Source of the DNA: Mermis nigrescens
Taxonomy: Eukaryota > Nematoda > Enoplea > Mermithida > Mermithidae
Assembly (NCBI GenBank): GCA_036768485.1
Contig: JAVLUZ010000619.1
Span: 1 to 64,000 of the forward strand
Reading direction: 5' to 3'
Length of the DNA: 64,000 nt
Part shown: positions 12,125-24,004 of the stretch, piece after piece
Numbering within the stretch: the first letter of the stretch is position 1
How the letters are laid out: each line of letters opens with the position of its first letter
Notes under the pieces: model-generated
Told to the model about the DNA's origin: nothing
What the model saw: the letters and a program-made list of their open reading frames with translations, nothing else
Databases searched by the model: none
Program-made: the position numbers and the translations under genes

Positions 12125-15100
12125 TTGTACGATTAGGACATTAATTTTGAAGAGTATGAATTGTTTTAGATGTGAAAAAATAATGCATTTCACCTCATCG
12201 AACCCCCTCCCTCCCGGAGCTTGCTGCCCATGTATAGTGGAGTTAGTAAACGAGCCAGCTCTGCTCATCCCGAAATAGCTAATGACGCTGGTTATCTCAC
12301 ACGCATGACCTAAACATCTAAACGCCCTTCTGTTCAAATCTAAATTCACTGATTTTGGGAAGGAGAAAATCTGATGGATAAAAGTGATCCGTCTGTTCGG
12401 CGGAACTTTCTCGAAAAATTGAAGAAAGGTGCTTATTACTAAGCCTTTACACGAAAATACAATTGTATGGTCAGAGTCGCGAAATTTGTAGCATGCGAAA
12501 TGGCTATATTCTGGCGTCTGAATCAAAAATAAGGCTTTCAACCCGCCCCAGCAAACTTTATTAATGACTCTTATTAGCTGCGAAAACGCAGCAAAAAATC
12601 ACGATTAATGACGGTCAAAAATTATTAAAAAATGCCCAATCATCCAGTTTTGCACAAGCAATCAGCCTGCACATTGGCGTGCCTTCTCTGATCATTTCAA
12701 AATATTTTATTAACGTCGCTTCTGAGGGGGCCGCTGCTCCCCCACCCACCTGGAGGGTGGGAGCAGCGGCACACGTATATTACAGTATAAGACTATTGAC
12801 TTTCTACGACACGATGAGCTAAGCGCATTTAAGCATTTGAAACTGCTAGCGATAAGATTAGTCGTAATGTTTACTTTGCATGGCGAAAACTGCCTCCAAT
12901 CTGAACGTGGACATTGGACAATTTATCGATATTTCATGTTCAGCGATGAATTATATAATGCTGATTGCTGGTCCTTTATGCCAAACATTAGATGGTATTG
13001 TTTTAGAAGCGCGTCTCTGCAATAGCTATCTCTGTAATTGATATCCCTAAGGGCTAACGTAAGTAAGACGCCTGTAATAAAAGTAAAGCTTCAACTTAAC
13101 ACATTGTTCGCTTCTTAGTCTTTCCACCAGAATATTTAGATCTTGACCCCGACGACTTAGAAATCATGATTTCGCCGATGTACACTTTGATCGCTTTTAC
13201 GGTTTTACTATCCTTAGCTTCTTGTGGGCCTATGCTGAGTAAGCATGCGTACAGTTAGATTGTTTCTCAAATTCAATGAAGTGCATTTGTTCCTCGTAAT
13301 TTTGAATTTTTGGATACATCGCGCGAAAGCGTTTTTGTTCAGATAAGAGTGACGCTTGGACAGATGTCATCCTGGTTAGAGGAGGATTTTGACCCCCTCA
13401 TGCCCATGCGGGCTGCTGCCTATTTGAGAATATTGGTGATCCGCAGAGTTGGCGATTTTCCAAAAATGCATCAGGAGTAGTTTTAATAATATTCTTTGTG
13501 GTTTTTCGTCACAAAGCGTCAATTTTTTGGCGACTTCTTGATATTTTAATTTTTTCAAAAATGTTGAAAGCATATGGGTGCAAAAATTGATTACGGTTGC
13601 TAAGTCAAGAGTCTCATCCACAAGTCGAGCCTTTCTGAGGCCTTTAAGGACTTTTTCGACCGATGAATGTTGAAACGCCTTGTAACGACCGAAAGAAGAC
13701 TTGCTTGATCCAAAGTTATGCGCTCATGAATTTCTCAATTGATTAAAAATGGGATTTTCGGATCGAGCGCTTGACTAGTAAAACTTTTCGATGCTCCATC
13801 AACTGATGAAAACTGATTAAGCTCTCAGTGAATCGAGACTTCACTCTTCAATGAGCGATTAATTTTGAAAAAGCAAATAACTCTGATAAATCAAAGCAGG
13901 ATTAACATGGAATTAGGCATGGCCGCCGCACTGCGGCATGGAAATTCTGGCGAGTCAGCGACGAAAAATGTCAAAAAAACCCACTTTTTTGTACTTAAAA
14001 ACCAGAACCTTGACACATTTGAGCCAAAATCTAGTAAAACACGCCTAAAAACACATTTCCAGCAATTTTTTAGGAAATTTGACAATTTTGGGTGTCAGCA
14101 AAGTATTTTACGGGAGGGCGAGTTCAAACCATACATGATGGATGAGCTGCCAAATCCTGCGCGGTCAGAAGCAGCAAAAATCACAAAAAAAGATTCTGAA
14201 AATTTAAATTCTGGGGGAGATGTTATTCAATATTTAGCTTTTCAGATTTTGGAGTGTAAAACTCCCGAAACCCTCACACCTATCCGTGGTTCCACAAACC
14301 CCTCCCGCCCCCAAGACCATGTATGGTGACCGCTAGCCAGCTTTTTTACTACATACCTAGTTTGTTATTTGTAGTCTGTGGGTGAGTGGATAGCTTGTGC
14401 TACAATCGAAAGCTTAGATAACATAAAATTTATTTGGAGGTAGCCACATAAGCTAAAACTCGTGTAAGATACCGCTAAGCACTTTTGAATGGAAAATAAT
14501 CAATAACGAATAGCAGCTAGGGTTCAAATTCAGATAATGATACAGACAAAATCTAGTAAGGGAGTGATTTAATTTTTTCTTCCTCTGAACACAAATATAC
14601 GGGATTATGCACTCAAAATCTTGAACTATTATTTGTTTAAAATATGTAAACTGACTTCAGTCGTTGATTGTGCCCGCTTCAATTGATTAAGAAAGTAAGA
14701 GTAGAAATTTAATATCAGTTTGTAAACGTTTATATTTAACTTTGTCAAATATTGGCTCTTAAATATTCAGGCAGATTAAAATTCGGTAACAAGCGGCACT
14801 CTAAGCGAATGAACGAATCCGAAGCAATAACAAATCAAAACACTGGAAACGCGCTGAATAACGATTCATCGAGTCAACTATTATCAGGTGATAAATACGA
14901 TACTTTTTTCTTAGCACGGCAAAAGTAGGGGTTCCATACTGCCTGGGGCTTAGCCAGGGGGCCTTATGCTATATAAACCTTCACAAAATTCGCAAACGGG
15001 TCACAACAGCATGGAACATTTTTTTGAGAGCATTTAGGAAATAGGATTACAGATCTGAAACAATGTTTTTTCTTAGGATAAAATAGAAAGGCCTTATCTG

Positions 15101-16853
15101 TTTAGTGCAGAAGGTATCTCAATTTACAATTTTCAAATGATTCCAACCCAGTTTCCCAAGAAATTTTGATTTTTGTCCATTTTTGTTTTGATCTTGCACT
15201 TTTGCCGACTTTATTCTACAACTTTCGCCATACATTGAGCACTTCATATACTCGTAAAAAGTGGTTCGTACATTTCGCCACAATGAAAAATAATGCCATC
15301 AGCGCTTATTCAAGCTTTGTAAAATGGTATTAATAAGAGAAAATGCTGTTTTCATTGAATAAAAGAACTATGTCTTAAAAAGCGGATAATGGAAGATTTT
15401 AAGCTTGAATAACGGTTATAATTTTATTCATCTATTTATATCGTTTTTGTGATACAGACTTTGGACAAATGAAATACTCTACGGCTTCCTTCAATCGTAC
15501 TGCATCTTGTGGTGAGAATAAGTTTATTTCTGAATTTAATTGATGAATTATGATTATTTATGTCCCAGAAGTGACCAAAATTTTACTGAGTTACGTACTT
15601 ATTTCCATCAAATGTTAGCGTACAAGCACGTACAACTTTCATTTCACCAAAGACCCTAATGTCCAACTCATAAATAGAGCAAACATTTTGGAGGCGCGAT
15701 TTTTTAATGATAGATAAAAAAGATAAGATTTGTATAATTTGACAACTAAAGTTCAAATAGTTTGCGGATTCCATGTAGAGTTTTCGTCGCTACGAGACGG
15801 ATAATACCTAATAAAGAAATTTTATTCATTTTCTTGGTAGCCCGGAAGCATATTTATGCTCAGAGAATGGGTTTTTAAACGATTTCAGGAGATGGAACAG
15901 CTTTTCTTGCATAGTTTTCTATTTTCTATCATAACTTTTAAGAATTTTCGACGTTTCGCGTCGAATACAATAACTATAGGAAATCGGGCAGTAATTCGAG
16001 CTTGAATGTTCTTCAGGTCAAATTTCATAAATATTTCAGTTGCTTCGTGGCAGATTTCCGCTAAAATCAAAAAGTGATCTTTTCGAACGAAATCCCCCGA
16101 AATTTTAAAAGTTTTTGAAAAAAACGTTGCGTCAAAAGCGATTTTAAATTAAAGTAGTCAAGGTAAAATGCCGAAAAAACGTTAATTTGTACGTGAATGG
16201 CATATTTCTAGACCTATTCCCGACAGTATTTAGGGAAGTTAGGGTATCCCCCCTCACATAGGAAAATCATAGATCCGTCACTGAAGTTGCTCCCAAGTGA
16301 TTAGTCCGCCGGGCGAAGAAACACATTAGGTCTGAGGAAAGGAGTATCCACCAATTTTTGTAAAACATTGGACTAATATCGAGTTTTTTCACGAATCGTA
16401 CAGTATTCCACAGTACGCATTAATTTCAAAGACTAAAGTAATAATACGAAAATATTATAAGCTATTTATTTTATAGATAAGCATCAAAAGCTGTGAAAGG
16501 AGAATGGACAAGGCGTTAGGGGATGCTATCATTTAATTTCTGTGAAATGCTTGGCTTATGTTTAATTTGCAGCCTTCTGGACTTGCCTGTGTCCGTAGTT
16601 CTATACAAAGTTTTAGTATGGTCCTTATTGGTCCTTATTGAATAGACAGCGAGCTCACGGAGAACGACGTGCTTAGTTTTCGTGCTTTAAAATAGTCTAC
16701 AGTGTTAAAGCAAGCGCTCTACGCGTTTGTTTTTCTCGTTAAGAGCTTGCGAGCTGGAATCTATGTTCGCAGTCGATCAGCGGAACTCGTGATCGTAGCT
16801 GAGAAAGCTTTAAAAAACGACAACGTCTTTGTATTTTTATGGCTCGAAATAAG
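12125..16853. other. Unassigned AT-rich region without a recognisable gene
   Basis: There is one GC-rich hairpin (12730-12772). Two longer ORFs occur, at 12092-12541 on the minus strand (149 codons) and 13865-14329 on the plus strand (154 codons). Neither shows a domain, signal peptide or motif that I recognise, and both lack flanking gene structure, so I do not call them genes. Short fragments resemble the GCG-rich hAT sub-repeats (for example near 15950). Confidence 0.4.
12730..12772. repeat. GC-rich perfect-stem hairpin
   Basis: GCCGCTGCTCCC followed by CCACCC is complementary to GGGTGGGAGCAGCGGC. This gives a stem of about 16 base pairs with a loop of a few bases, in otherwise AT-rich DNA. 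It may be the centre of a foldback element or a hairpin end. Confidence 0.7.
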
Positions 16854-17284
16854 CAATGGCGGATCCAGGATTTTCTAACGAAAGGAAAAGGGGTCAAGAA
16901 CCAGAATTTCCCTGAAAGTGTCGAAAAACCAAAAAAACCAAAGCGTTTCTATTGGTGCAGAATCATTTCTGATAAAAAAAATAGAAAATTTTGAATGTTT
17001 TCCGCGAAAGAGACCGTAAAATTATTGCGATACAAAGCAACGAAAAAATACTCGAGAATTCATTGTAAGAACACATAAAATCTTTGTCGCAGTACATAAG
17101 CTACTCTGCTGACGTAAAAATAAAGTTTTAAGAAGGTCAAGAAAGTGTGGAAGAGCCGGAAAAATTTAAAAAATCGCGATAAAAAATGGCTAAAATCGTC
17201 AAAAATACACATTATTCTCTATTGCGCCCGAAATATATTTTGACGATGGGTCGGGGGACAGTCACTCCTCTGAATTTGCGCCTG
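16854..17284. mobile_element. hAT-like repeat of a second family, copy 2
   Basis: This 431-base element starts CAATGGCGGATCCAGG and ends AATTTGCGCCTG. It is flanked by GAAATAAG (846-853 of the 16 kb block) and GAAATAAC (17285-17292), seven of eight bases identical. Its right half is the inverted counterpart of 6562-6690. No coding sequence is present. Confidence 0.65.
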
Positions 17285-19892
17285 GAAATAACCGAAAAGT
17301 TGAATGTCTACAGCTGCCTTGATTAGTGCAAAATGATTTTAATCAGGTATACTCTAGAATAGAACTTAAAATCTTTATTTCATAACAGCATTTCAGGCAC
17401 CTAGGTTGCCTTCTCCATTCGTGGGACCAAATTTGAAAAGAATTTGAAATAACTTAAGCCGATTTCAGTCATTTTAAAAAATTACGTCGCATAAAACGAT
17501 AACTTAAATGTTTTATGAATATTTTATCAAAGCTCGACCCCGCTTAAAAATCGTTTTACTCTCTGGTTCTGCAAAGAAAAGTAATACGGAAAATAGATGA
17601 CTCTGCATGATTGTCAGAAAATTTCGACAAATTTGGACCGCTTGGAATGCAAAGAGTATAGAAAAATAATCAATTCGGAGCGAAGCATCTGAAAATATTT
17701 GGCTTACTCCTCTGTAAAAAATTGTTGAATTTGCCCAATAAAGTTGGGTTAACTTTGTTGGGTTAAAGCTGGAAATTCCGTGTAGTGGGCTCGATTAACC
17801 CATCAAATTAGTCAAATAACATGAAAGTTGTGTTGGATTTACAACAAAAGTTGACCAATGCCTGACATAGACTTATCTACGTAAAATTTGTATGCTATCA
17901 ATAAACTGTAATTACTTATTGTGTGTCCCAGTGAGCAAAAAATTTGCATCGTCCTAATTAGCAAATTTCATTTTACGATGGCAATCGCTATACGGGCCCA
18001 AAGATCGGCGATGTGAATCTGGACCCCTATAATTTCAAAGACCCCAAACAAAATCGATAGACCCCAGATTTAAATTGTTGATGGTGCAATTTTTCGGCAG
18101 TTTGGCTCTATCGGATCATCCGAATTTTTTAGCTGCTCTTGTATGTACGGAGCTAAGCATCTTCATTGTGATTCGTGCGAAAGGCTGTGTCTATGCCGCA
18201 CACGTCATGCCATTTCAAAAATCCTAGATAAAGAAATTTCTTCTATGACTTAACGAGTTTATCAAATTGCTAAAGCTAACATAATTTCAATTATATTCTG
18301 GTATGGGATTAAAATGAAGAAATACAGTTTTTCTAACTTCAATAAAATTCGTTCAACAACTTCATCGATAATTTAGATGCTCGTATTACGATGTTTCATA
18401 ACTTGTGCTTACTTTCATAGGATACAAATTTCTTGCTCGAGCTTCGATTTACTCGTTCTCATTTTGTATTTCTGCAAAAACGCTTTTCAAAAAATCTATG
18501 CTAATTTCTTACTCTACATTTTGCAGAAAAATTTCAACTTTACAATATTTTTGAGTTTTTGCAACACATTGTTGAAAATCGATACGCAAATTTGAGAACG
18601 CAAAATCGGTACACACGTTTATTAAAAATTGCAGATTTTCACATTTTAAGTATTTTATTGTATCTTTTTATATCACTTATTTTATTTTGAGCATTAATTT
18701 TATTGATTCAGGAGATCAGGTTCGCGCATGTTGTGAGAATCCAGATACAAGAGCGTGTTGTCAAAATAAGAGCGGAGGAGGTAATATAATCACATTAATA
18801 ATTAGTACTAAATAAGTGTTATACCGTCAATCGTTAGCTTACTGATCAATATTCTAGAAATGCAAAATCTAAAAGATGAGCAAAGCTTCCGCATACAACA
18901 ATGATTTCTGAGATAACTGAATAGATGCAAGGAATCGGAGTTAAAGACAGCTCGCTTAGAAAGGGCATAAAATTTTCTACTTATTTACTGAAAAAAATTG
19001 TAAAGATGTTGAAACCGCAAAATATTACGAAGAAAAACGCCAAAAATGACAGCATATTAACATATTTTTTCAATATTAAAAAACACGGATTCTTTACAAA
19101 ACCTAATTGTAATCATACGAAAGCGCGTTTTCTCGATAATTACAATCTTATCAGACATGTAATAATATGCAATCTAGCGTGCTGTAAGCATAGCTTATGG
19201 AGGCAGCTATATTAGCAAAAATATGAAATGCGTTATGAAGTGAATGGCGAGCTTAGAAGGAAAATCGGAATATGAACATTTTAGAGGATGCTTAAAAGTA
19301 ACTATTTCGCCAGTTTTGGCCATAATATTATAGACTAGTAAGAATACGACCATGTCGTAGTTTTAGCTGTTTTTTATTTATGGTCTATTGTAGCTGTAAA
19401 AATTTGAAGGTTTCTTCTGGAAACTTGTTTTATTTTCTTGCTCTGCATTTGAAAGTTTTACTTTTTCAAATCGCTTTGGTTATTCTTAACATTAATTTAG
19501 AAACTACATTTGCTATCTTAGCTTCATAAGTGTTCCTATTCACATTGTGTAATGCTGAACAGCAGGCACTTGGCTTTTGGAATTTGGCGAGGACTGAAAT
19601 ATTGTAATCAGACATCTCAAAAAGTAATTGTTCAGACAAAAGTCACTGTATTATTGAGCGTTTTTCAGCAAGCGCTGCACATTAGAGAGAAATTCATTTT
19701 CGAAAAATTTAATAATTTAACTTGATTTGAATATTAAAAAAATATGTTGTGTAAAAGAAGCATGCGTGATTTCTAAATTTTTGAACATTTGAAAGAACTC
19801 TTAACCTTTTTTTACTCAATTTTGGTATATTGCAAAGGAAAACGATATGAGCGAAAGATAACTAATTCTGCAAAACGCATCAGAAAATCATA
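17285..19892. other. No gene seen
   Basis: AT-rich sequence with several short ORFs (for example 18377-18595 and 18925-19215) that have no recognisable domain. No clear repeat boundaries were noticed. Confidence 0.4.
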
Positions 19893-20588
19893 GGTAGCGC
19901 ATTAGCTAGTACCTATAATATACGTGGGTACCCCGAACTTATGTGAACCTCCTTTACGGCAATAATAAAACACATTTGAGAGGTGCGGTTCTTTTATAAG
20001 TAAGATAATGGAAGAAAACAATTAGTTATTTTTTCTTTTACTTTACACTCGATGCCTAGCGTGTAATGAGCATATAAACTTTGGTCGTAACACTATAACA
20101 TAGCTTTTTAGCTTTGGTGCGTCACAGCATTGTTCTAACTCAGTTTTGCTTTATGTTTAGTCTGACTTTGCTGCAAAATGTAGACAATTGATTAAGCTCA
20201 AAATAGCTCTTTTTTTTAAATGTGACTACTTTCCGGGTGGGATAAAGATTGTTAAAAATTTGAAGGTGAAAAACACATTTCGACCTTGTTTTTGTCTGCC
20301 AAGAACTCCGTTTAAAAAACACAATATTGAGTTATTCATAAGGATGTAAAGTTCGAAATTAGGGGTGTAACATCAAGCGAAAAAACAAGTTGTTTTTTCC
20401 CTTTTTTGATTGGTAAATATCTCAAATAATGGGTTTTTTCTACACAACAAGTTTCACACATGAACGCACTACGATTCAAAAACTGCAGAAGTTTTCACAT
20501 TAAACGTACTACGATTCGAAAACTACAAATTAATTTAAACCAAATTTCATTATACTTAATAGGGAGTTAGATTCAGATTTTTAAAGTA
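19893..20588 (+). repeat. Repeat family A, left part of the copy that hosts the Polinton
   Basis: The segment starts with GGTAGCGCATTAGC and TAGTACCTATAATATACG. It goes on through blocks shared with 28962-29860, including the AATATTGAGTTATT word near 20325 (29668 in the other copy). It stops at the Polinton's TACAAT duplication. A family-A copy elsewhere (reverse complement of about 50700-50740) has an uninterrupted equivalent of this target. Confidence 0.75.
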
Positions 20589-20594
20589 TACAAT
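20589..20594. repeat. Polinton target-site duplication, left copy (TACAAT)
   Basis: TACAAT lies directly outside the left TIR and again directly outside the right TIR at 34141-34146. A 6 bp duplication is the known integration signature of Polinton/Maverick integrases. Confidence 0.92.
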
Positions 20595-20975
20595 AGTAGT
20601 TAAGCCTGTGACCCTGGGGTGCAACACAAAGTGTATACGGCTATGTTTTGTGTTATAGGCCCCGCCCACTCGATCGTAGAGAAGCGGCCTCTCCTGTGTT
20701 ATAGCATAGGCGGATAAGCGCCCTGCTTGCGCCCTGGCTTTTCTCTCAGGGCGCAATGATGAGGGATGGGGGGCCCAGGGAAGCCAAGGAATGAGATACC
20801 TACATATAGGAAGAAGAATATTGCGCATTGGCAGCAAACTTATAATAAGCGCATTAACGAAGCATTTTTTGCAGCTGGTAATATCGCGCATTGGCAGCCT
20901 GTTTGGAATTTATAATAAGCGCACTGGCGAAGATAAGTAATATCGCGCATTGGTAGCGCATTTATAATAAGCGCA
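20595..20975 (+). repeat. Polinton left terminal inverted repeat
   Basis: The first 180 bases or so are nearly identical to the complement of 33960-34140. The rest is more diverged but made of the same short units, GCGCATTGGCAGC and TATAATAAGCGCA, repeated in different numbers at the two ends. It contains a GCGCCCT...AGGGCGC hairpin near 20720-20755. The 111-codon minus-strand ORF here is a by-product of the TIR. Confidence 0.9.
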
Positions 20976-21161
20976 TTTTGTTGACTGGAGAAGCAATAGC
21001 ATTAAATTGATAATTCTCGCGCCTGCTCAAATTTTTTTGAACGCGTCCAGCCCAATTTAAGTGTTTGTGATGAAATATTTATTTATAGTCTAGGTCCACG
21101 GTCTACTGCATCTTAATCATTCAACCCCCCAATTTCCAAGCCGTTTTGGACTTGCAAAATC

Positions 21162-21170
21162 TATAAATAC
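21162..21170 (+). promoter_or_regulatory. TATAAATAC box, Polinton ORF 1
   Basis: TATAAATAC ends 33 nt before the ATG at 21204. The same box recurs before most Polinton genes. Confidence 0.65.
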
Positions 21171-21203
21171 TAATAATTCTTTCATTAATTTAAATCTTCA
21201 AAA

Positions 21204-21524
21204 ATGGAGGAAAATATGGAATTGAGAAAACGTCCTTTTACGGATGTGGAGAAGAAACCTTATGGGCGGAAAATACGACCGCCTATTGAGTTATGTGGGA
21301 GGAATCTGGAGCGTCCCATGTACCCTCTCGATACATTTATGTAATTTTTGTCAAAAAATTCGTCTGAAAAAGACGTTTTTGAAGCAAATTCAGGAAAATG
21401 GTATTTTAACGTTCAAATGTGCCCAAGATGTTGTGAATATAATCGGGCATCCCAGGAGGCTGGGAACATGGTCATTAAAAAATATATTGCTCAACAGGTT
21501 GAAGAAGCGAAAAATGGCTTGTAA
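21204..21524 (+). pseudogene. Small Polinton protein of unknown function, in-frame stop
   Basis: The ATG at 21204 opens a 106-codon frame interrupted only by TAA at 21342-21344 (codon 47). The frame is otherwise open to the stop at 21522. The second part holds a CPRC motif followed by CEY, and a Gln/Glu/Lys-rich helical tail (IAQQVEEAKNG), which looks like real protein. The first part is basic and proline-containing. A TATAAATAC box sits 33 nt upstream. An alternative frame (21244-21549) is open but shows no motif, so I judge it a shadow. I do not recognise the family. A small zinc-binding or DNA-binding accessory protein is possible but unproven. Confidence 0.5.
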
Positions 21525-21527
21525 AGT

Positions 21528-21536
21528 TATAAATAT
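21528..21536 (+). promoter_or_regulatory. TATAAATAT box, Polinton ORF 2
   Basis: TATAAATAT ends 30 nt before the ATG at 21567. It is the same element-wide promoter motif with T for C at the last base. Confidence 0.6.
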
Positions 21537-21566
21537 CAGCGATATCTGACAAAAATTATCTACAAA

Positions 21567-21893
21567 ATGAGTTCTCAAGGTGAATTGAGTTTTAATCATT
21601 TTGTGACCAAGTTGGCTGATAAAGCCAGTACAAGGTACATCACTTCTCACGATATACAAAGCATTGGCTCCTGCTTTTGGAGTTTGCTTTCTGAAGAATA
21701 CACAGAAAATCGCAAAAGCCTCGATAATCGGAAAGCATTTTGGAATTTTGCGCTTTATGTGAAACGATGCCTAATAAATCGTGAAATCGAGCCTATTTTA
21801 GATTTATGGCAAGATTTCGATCAAAATGGCAAAAATACATGGGAAAGCATGTATGAAAATTGCCTAAACGAGCGAGTTAGTGGTGTATTATAA
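21567..21893 (+). CDS. Polinton 108-residue protein of unknown function
   Basis: This is an intact frame from the ATG at 21567, preceded by a TATAAATAT box with the usual spacing. The protein is predicted to be mostly helical. It is rich in Trp and Phe, with FWSLL, FWNFALYVKRC and LDLWQDF-type segments and a helical C-terminus. It has no signal peptide or membrane segment. The gene lies next to the left TIR, in the position where Polintons and related viruses carry lineage-specific accessory genes that often target host responses, but nothing in the sequence shows such a role. I do not recognise a family. It is one of the few genes in the element without a lesion. Confidence 0.6.
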   Translation: MSSQGELSFNHFVTKLADKASTRYITSHDIQSIGSCFWSLLSEEYTENRKSLDNRKAFWNFALYVKRCLINREIEPILDLWQDFDQNGKNTWESMYENCLNERVSGVL

Positions 21894-22054
21894 ACGATTT
21901 GATTGAATTGAAAAATAAAAAAACAAACAAAAAAATTAGCGCCTCTCAGAGGCATCATGTGTGTGTGTAAAAAATGGTGGTTGCCCACCACTAATAACCT
22001 GCTAGCGCATTGGCGAAGCAATTTGCTTACAGCATTGATGATGTCCGGCCAAGC

Positions 22055-22828
22055 CTAGGGCTTCTCAGGCATTTTTGTTATTAGATCATAATGATTATTA
22101 GCAGCGTGCAAGTGAATTACTTTCTCAGCCTCAGGCCCTTGAAAGTACAAAATATTGCCATGATAAACATTTATTTGGTAGTCTGGCACCAGACTCTTTT
22201 GAATTTTGTCTACAGCTTCAAGTCCATATTTCTCTTCATTAATACTGAGATCAGCTTTGTGCATCAGCTTTAATGCTAGTTGCTTTTGCATAGTATGCCT
22301 TGCTTTGTCACCTTTTCGAACAGATTCCCACTTAGGGCAGTTGTCTTGCTTTGCTATACCTGTTACAAGAGCTCTGGCTAATGATAAATTATCGTTTGAT
22401 GTGATTTTAATATATGCTCCACCATTTTTGCAAAAGTCACCTACTTCAAAGTCATAACCGGTACCCATTTGGGGTTTTTTGTCAACCAGAACTACTTTAA
22501 AAGTCAAGTCTTCACTTAAACAAAAGTCTTTTTGGAACTGAGCCACCTTTTCTATAATACTCAAAACCTTGTCAGCATTTATGTATTGACGTTGAGTGAA
22601 TGGTACTAACACAGGCGTATTAAGGCTTGGCTGTCTAATTTCAATGCCTACCATACTGTCAAAAGGACAGCCACGCAACATGAGGTTAATAGCTTTTTCA
22701 AAAATCTGTTCGAAAATCTCAAAGAGATTAGGGCATTTCTTGAAACGCAACAAAAATGCCTTAGCGGTCGTCCTAAACCTACGAACAGAAATGTGTGGGA
22801 GCTCATGTACTTCAAAGTACTGCTCCAT
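22055..22828 (-). pseudogene. polB: Protein-primed DNA polymerase B, N-terminal part only
   Basis: This 257-residue frame matches the N-terminal region of Polinton PolB. It has the conserved block KITSNDNLSLARALVTGIA at about residues 141-159, a Trp/Arg-Lys-Gly segment at 167-173, a YQINVY-like block at 217-222 and NHYDLIT at 245-251. In full-length proteins the zinc-binding, exonuclease and palm domains follow, to about 1,000 residues or more. Here the frame ends six codons after NHYDLIT and only about 160 bases remain before the neighbouring ORF, so the catalytic two-thirds is deleted. The ATG at 22828 is chosen because a TATAAATA box (22868-22861, minus strand) lies 32 nt upstream; the longer frame starts with TTG. 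It is divergent from the integrase gene. Confidence 0.8.
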
Positions 22829-22860
22829 TTTCAAATTAAAACTACATACTTACTTATCGT

Positions 22861-22868
22861 TATTTATA
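22861..22868 (-). promoter_or_regulatory. TATAAATA box, polB
   Basis: On the minus strand the sequence reads CTATAAATAAC, 32 nt upstream of the polymerase ATG at 22828. Confidence 0.55.
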
Positions 22869-22881
22869 GACAGAATGATGT

Positions 22882-22890
22882 TAATAAATA
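22882..22890 (+). promoter_or_regulatory. TAATAAATA box, integrase
   Basis: TTAATAAATAG lies 27 nt upstream of the integrase ATG at 22918. It is a variant of the element-wide box, also seen at 28545. TATAAAATG at 22901 is an alternative but is only 8 nt from the ATG. Confidence 0.4.
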
Positions 22891-22917
22891 GATGGACTGT
22901 TATAAAATGTTTAAAAA

Positions 22918-23972
22918 ATGAAAAAAGTGTTAAAGCACATATATTACGACCCTAAAACGGGATATAGTAGCGTGGAACAGCTAGAGAGGGCTAAAAAGTA
23001 AAGCCAAAAATAGACTGGTCCTACGTGAAACAATGGTTGGAAAAGCAGCCCACCTACACGTTACACAAACCCGCTCTCAAGAGGTATTCTCGAAATAAAG
23101 TGTTAGTAAGTAGCATTGATGAGCAATGGCAATGTGATATTGTAGATCTGCAGTCCTTAAGCAAGTTTAACGATAATTTTAAGTATCTCTTGAATTGCAT
23201 AGACATATTTTTAAAGTACGCATGGTCCATCGCTTTGAAATCTAAAAGTTCAGAAGATGTTCTGACCGCTTTCCAAAGCATTTTGCATTCATCAAATCGA
23301 AAACCGTACAAGCTGCAAACAGATGCAGGGACCGAATATACAAACAAAGAATTTCAAAAATTTCTTAAATCTGAATCTATCAATTTTTTCACGACTAAAA
23401 GCGAAATGAAGGCTATTATAGTCGAACGTTTTAATCGCACGCTTAAAGAACGTATGTGGCGGTACTTCACCAAGAGCAATTCATATAAATTTATTGATGT
23501 ATTACCTGACTTGATGAAAAACTATAATCACTCCAAGCATCGTACGATAGGTACCTCGCCAGCTAATGTTACAATCAAATATGAGACGGAAATTTTAAAT
23601 AAAACATTTAGGATTGATAAACAGAACGTTGTTTTTAAATTTAATATTGGTGATAAAGTCCGGCTGAGTAAAGTTAAGCGCGCTTTTGAAAAAGGATTTT
23701 GGCCCAACTGGACAGAGGAGTTTTTCATAATTAAGGAGAGGTTTGCTCGCACACCGCCCGTTTATGTTTTAGAAGACCTAATGGGCGAAAAAGTCGAGGG
23801 TATTTTTTATGAACCTGAACTGCAAAAAATTGATATATCCTCGGATGACTTGTTTATTGTTGAAAAGATTTTGAAAACGCATAAGAAAGGCAATAAAACT
23901 GATTATTTAGTGCGCTGGCGAGGGTACCCAGAAAAGTTTGATTCCTGGGTCTCAAACCTGATAAAGTTATAA
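22918..23972 (+). pseudogene. int: Polinton integrase (DDE family, chromodomain), frameshifted
   Basis: The retroviral-like integrase that inserts Polinton DNA. The first block from the ATG at 22918 encodes the typical N-terminal segment with YYDPKTGYSSVEQL. It runs into a stop after an A5 run at about 22993-22997, and the rest continues one frame over (23025-23972). The core has the expected acidic triad: Asp in WQCDIVD, Asp in QTDAGTEY, and Glu in VERFNRTLKER (residues 38, 100 and 134 of the downstream block, spacing 62 and 33). The C-terminus (about residues 275-315) is a chromodomain with YLVRWRGYP and SW. Such domains in Polinton integrases probably guide target choice. The frameshift is a single-base lesion in a homopolymer, so a sequencing error is possible. 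Confidence 0.9.
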
Positions 23973-24004
23973 ATGTCTAAAAAAGGGCGCCTAAAGGCCA
24001 GACT

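Noticed and set aside
12092..12541. 149-codon minus-strand ORF
   Set aside because: It overlaps the end of a small MITE, has no recognisable domain or promoter context, and its length is not exceptional for the window.
13865..14329. 154-codon plus-strand ORF
   Set aside because: Low-information Lys/Asn/Ser-rich translation with no motif, no homologue that I recognise and an equally open antisense frame.
20556..20891. 111-codon ORF at the Polinton left end and its mirror ORFs at 33804-34203
   Set aside because: They exist because the two TIRs are copies of each other, and contain no conserved codon pattern between the ends.
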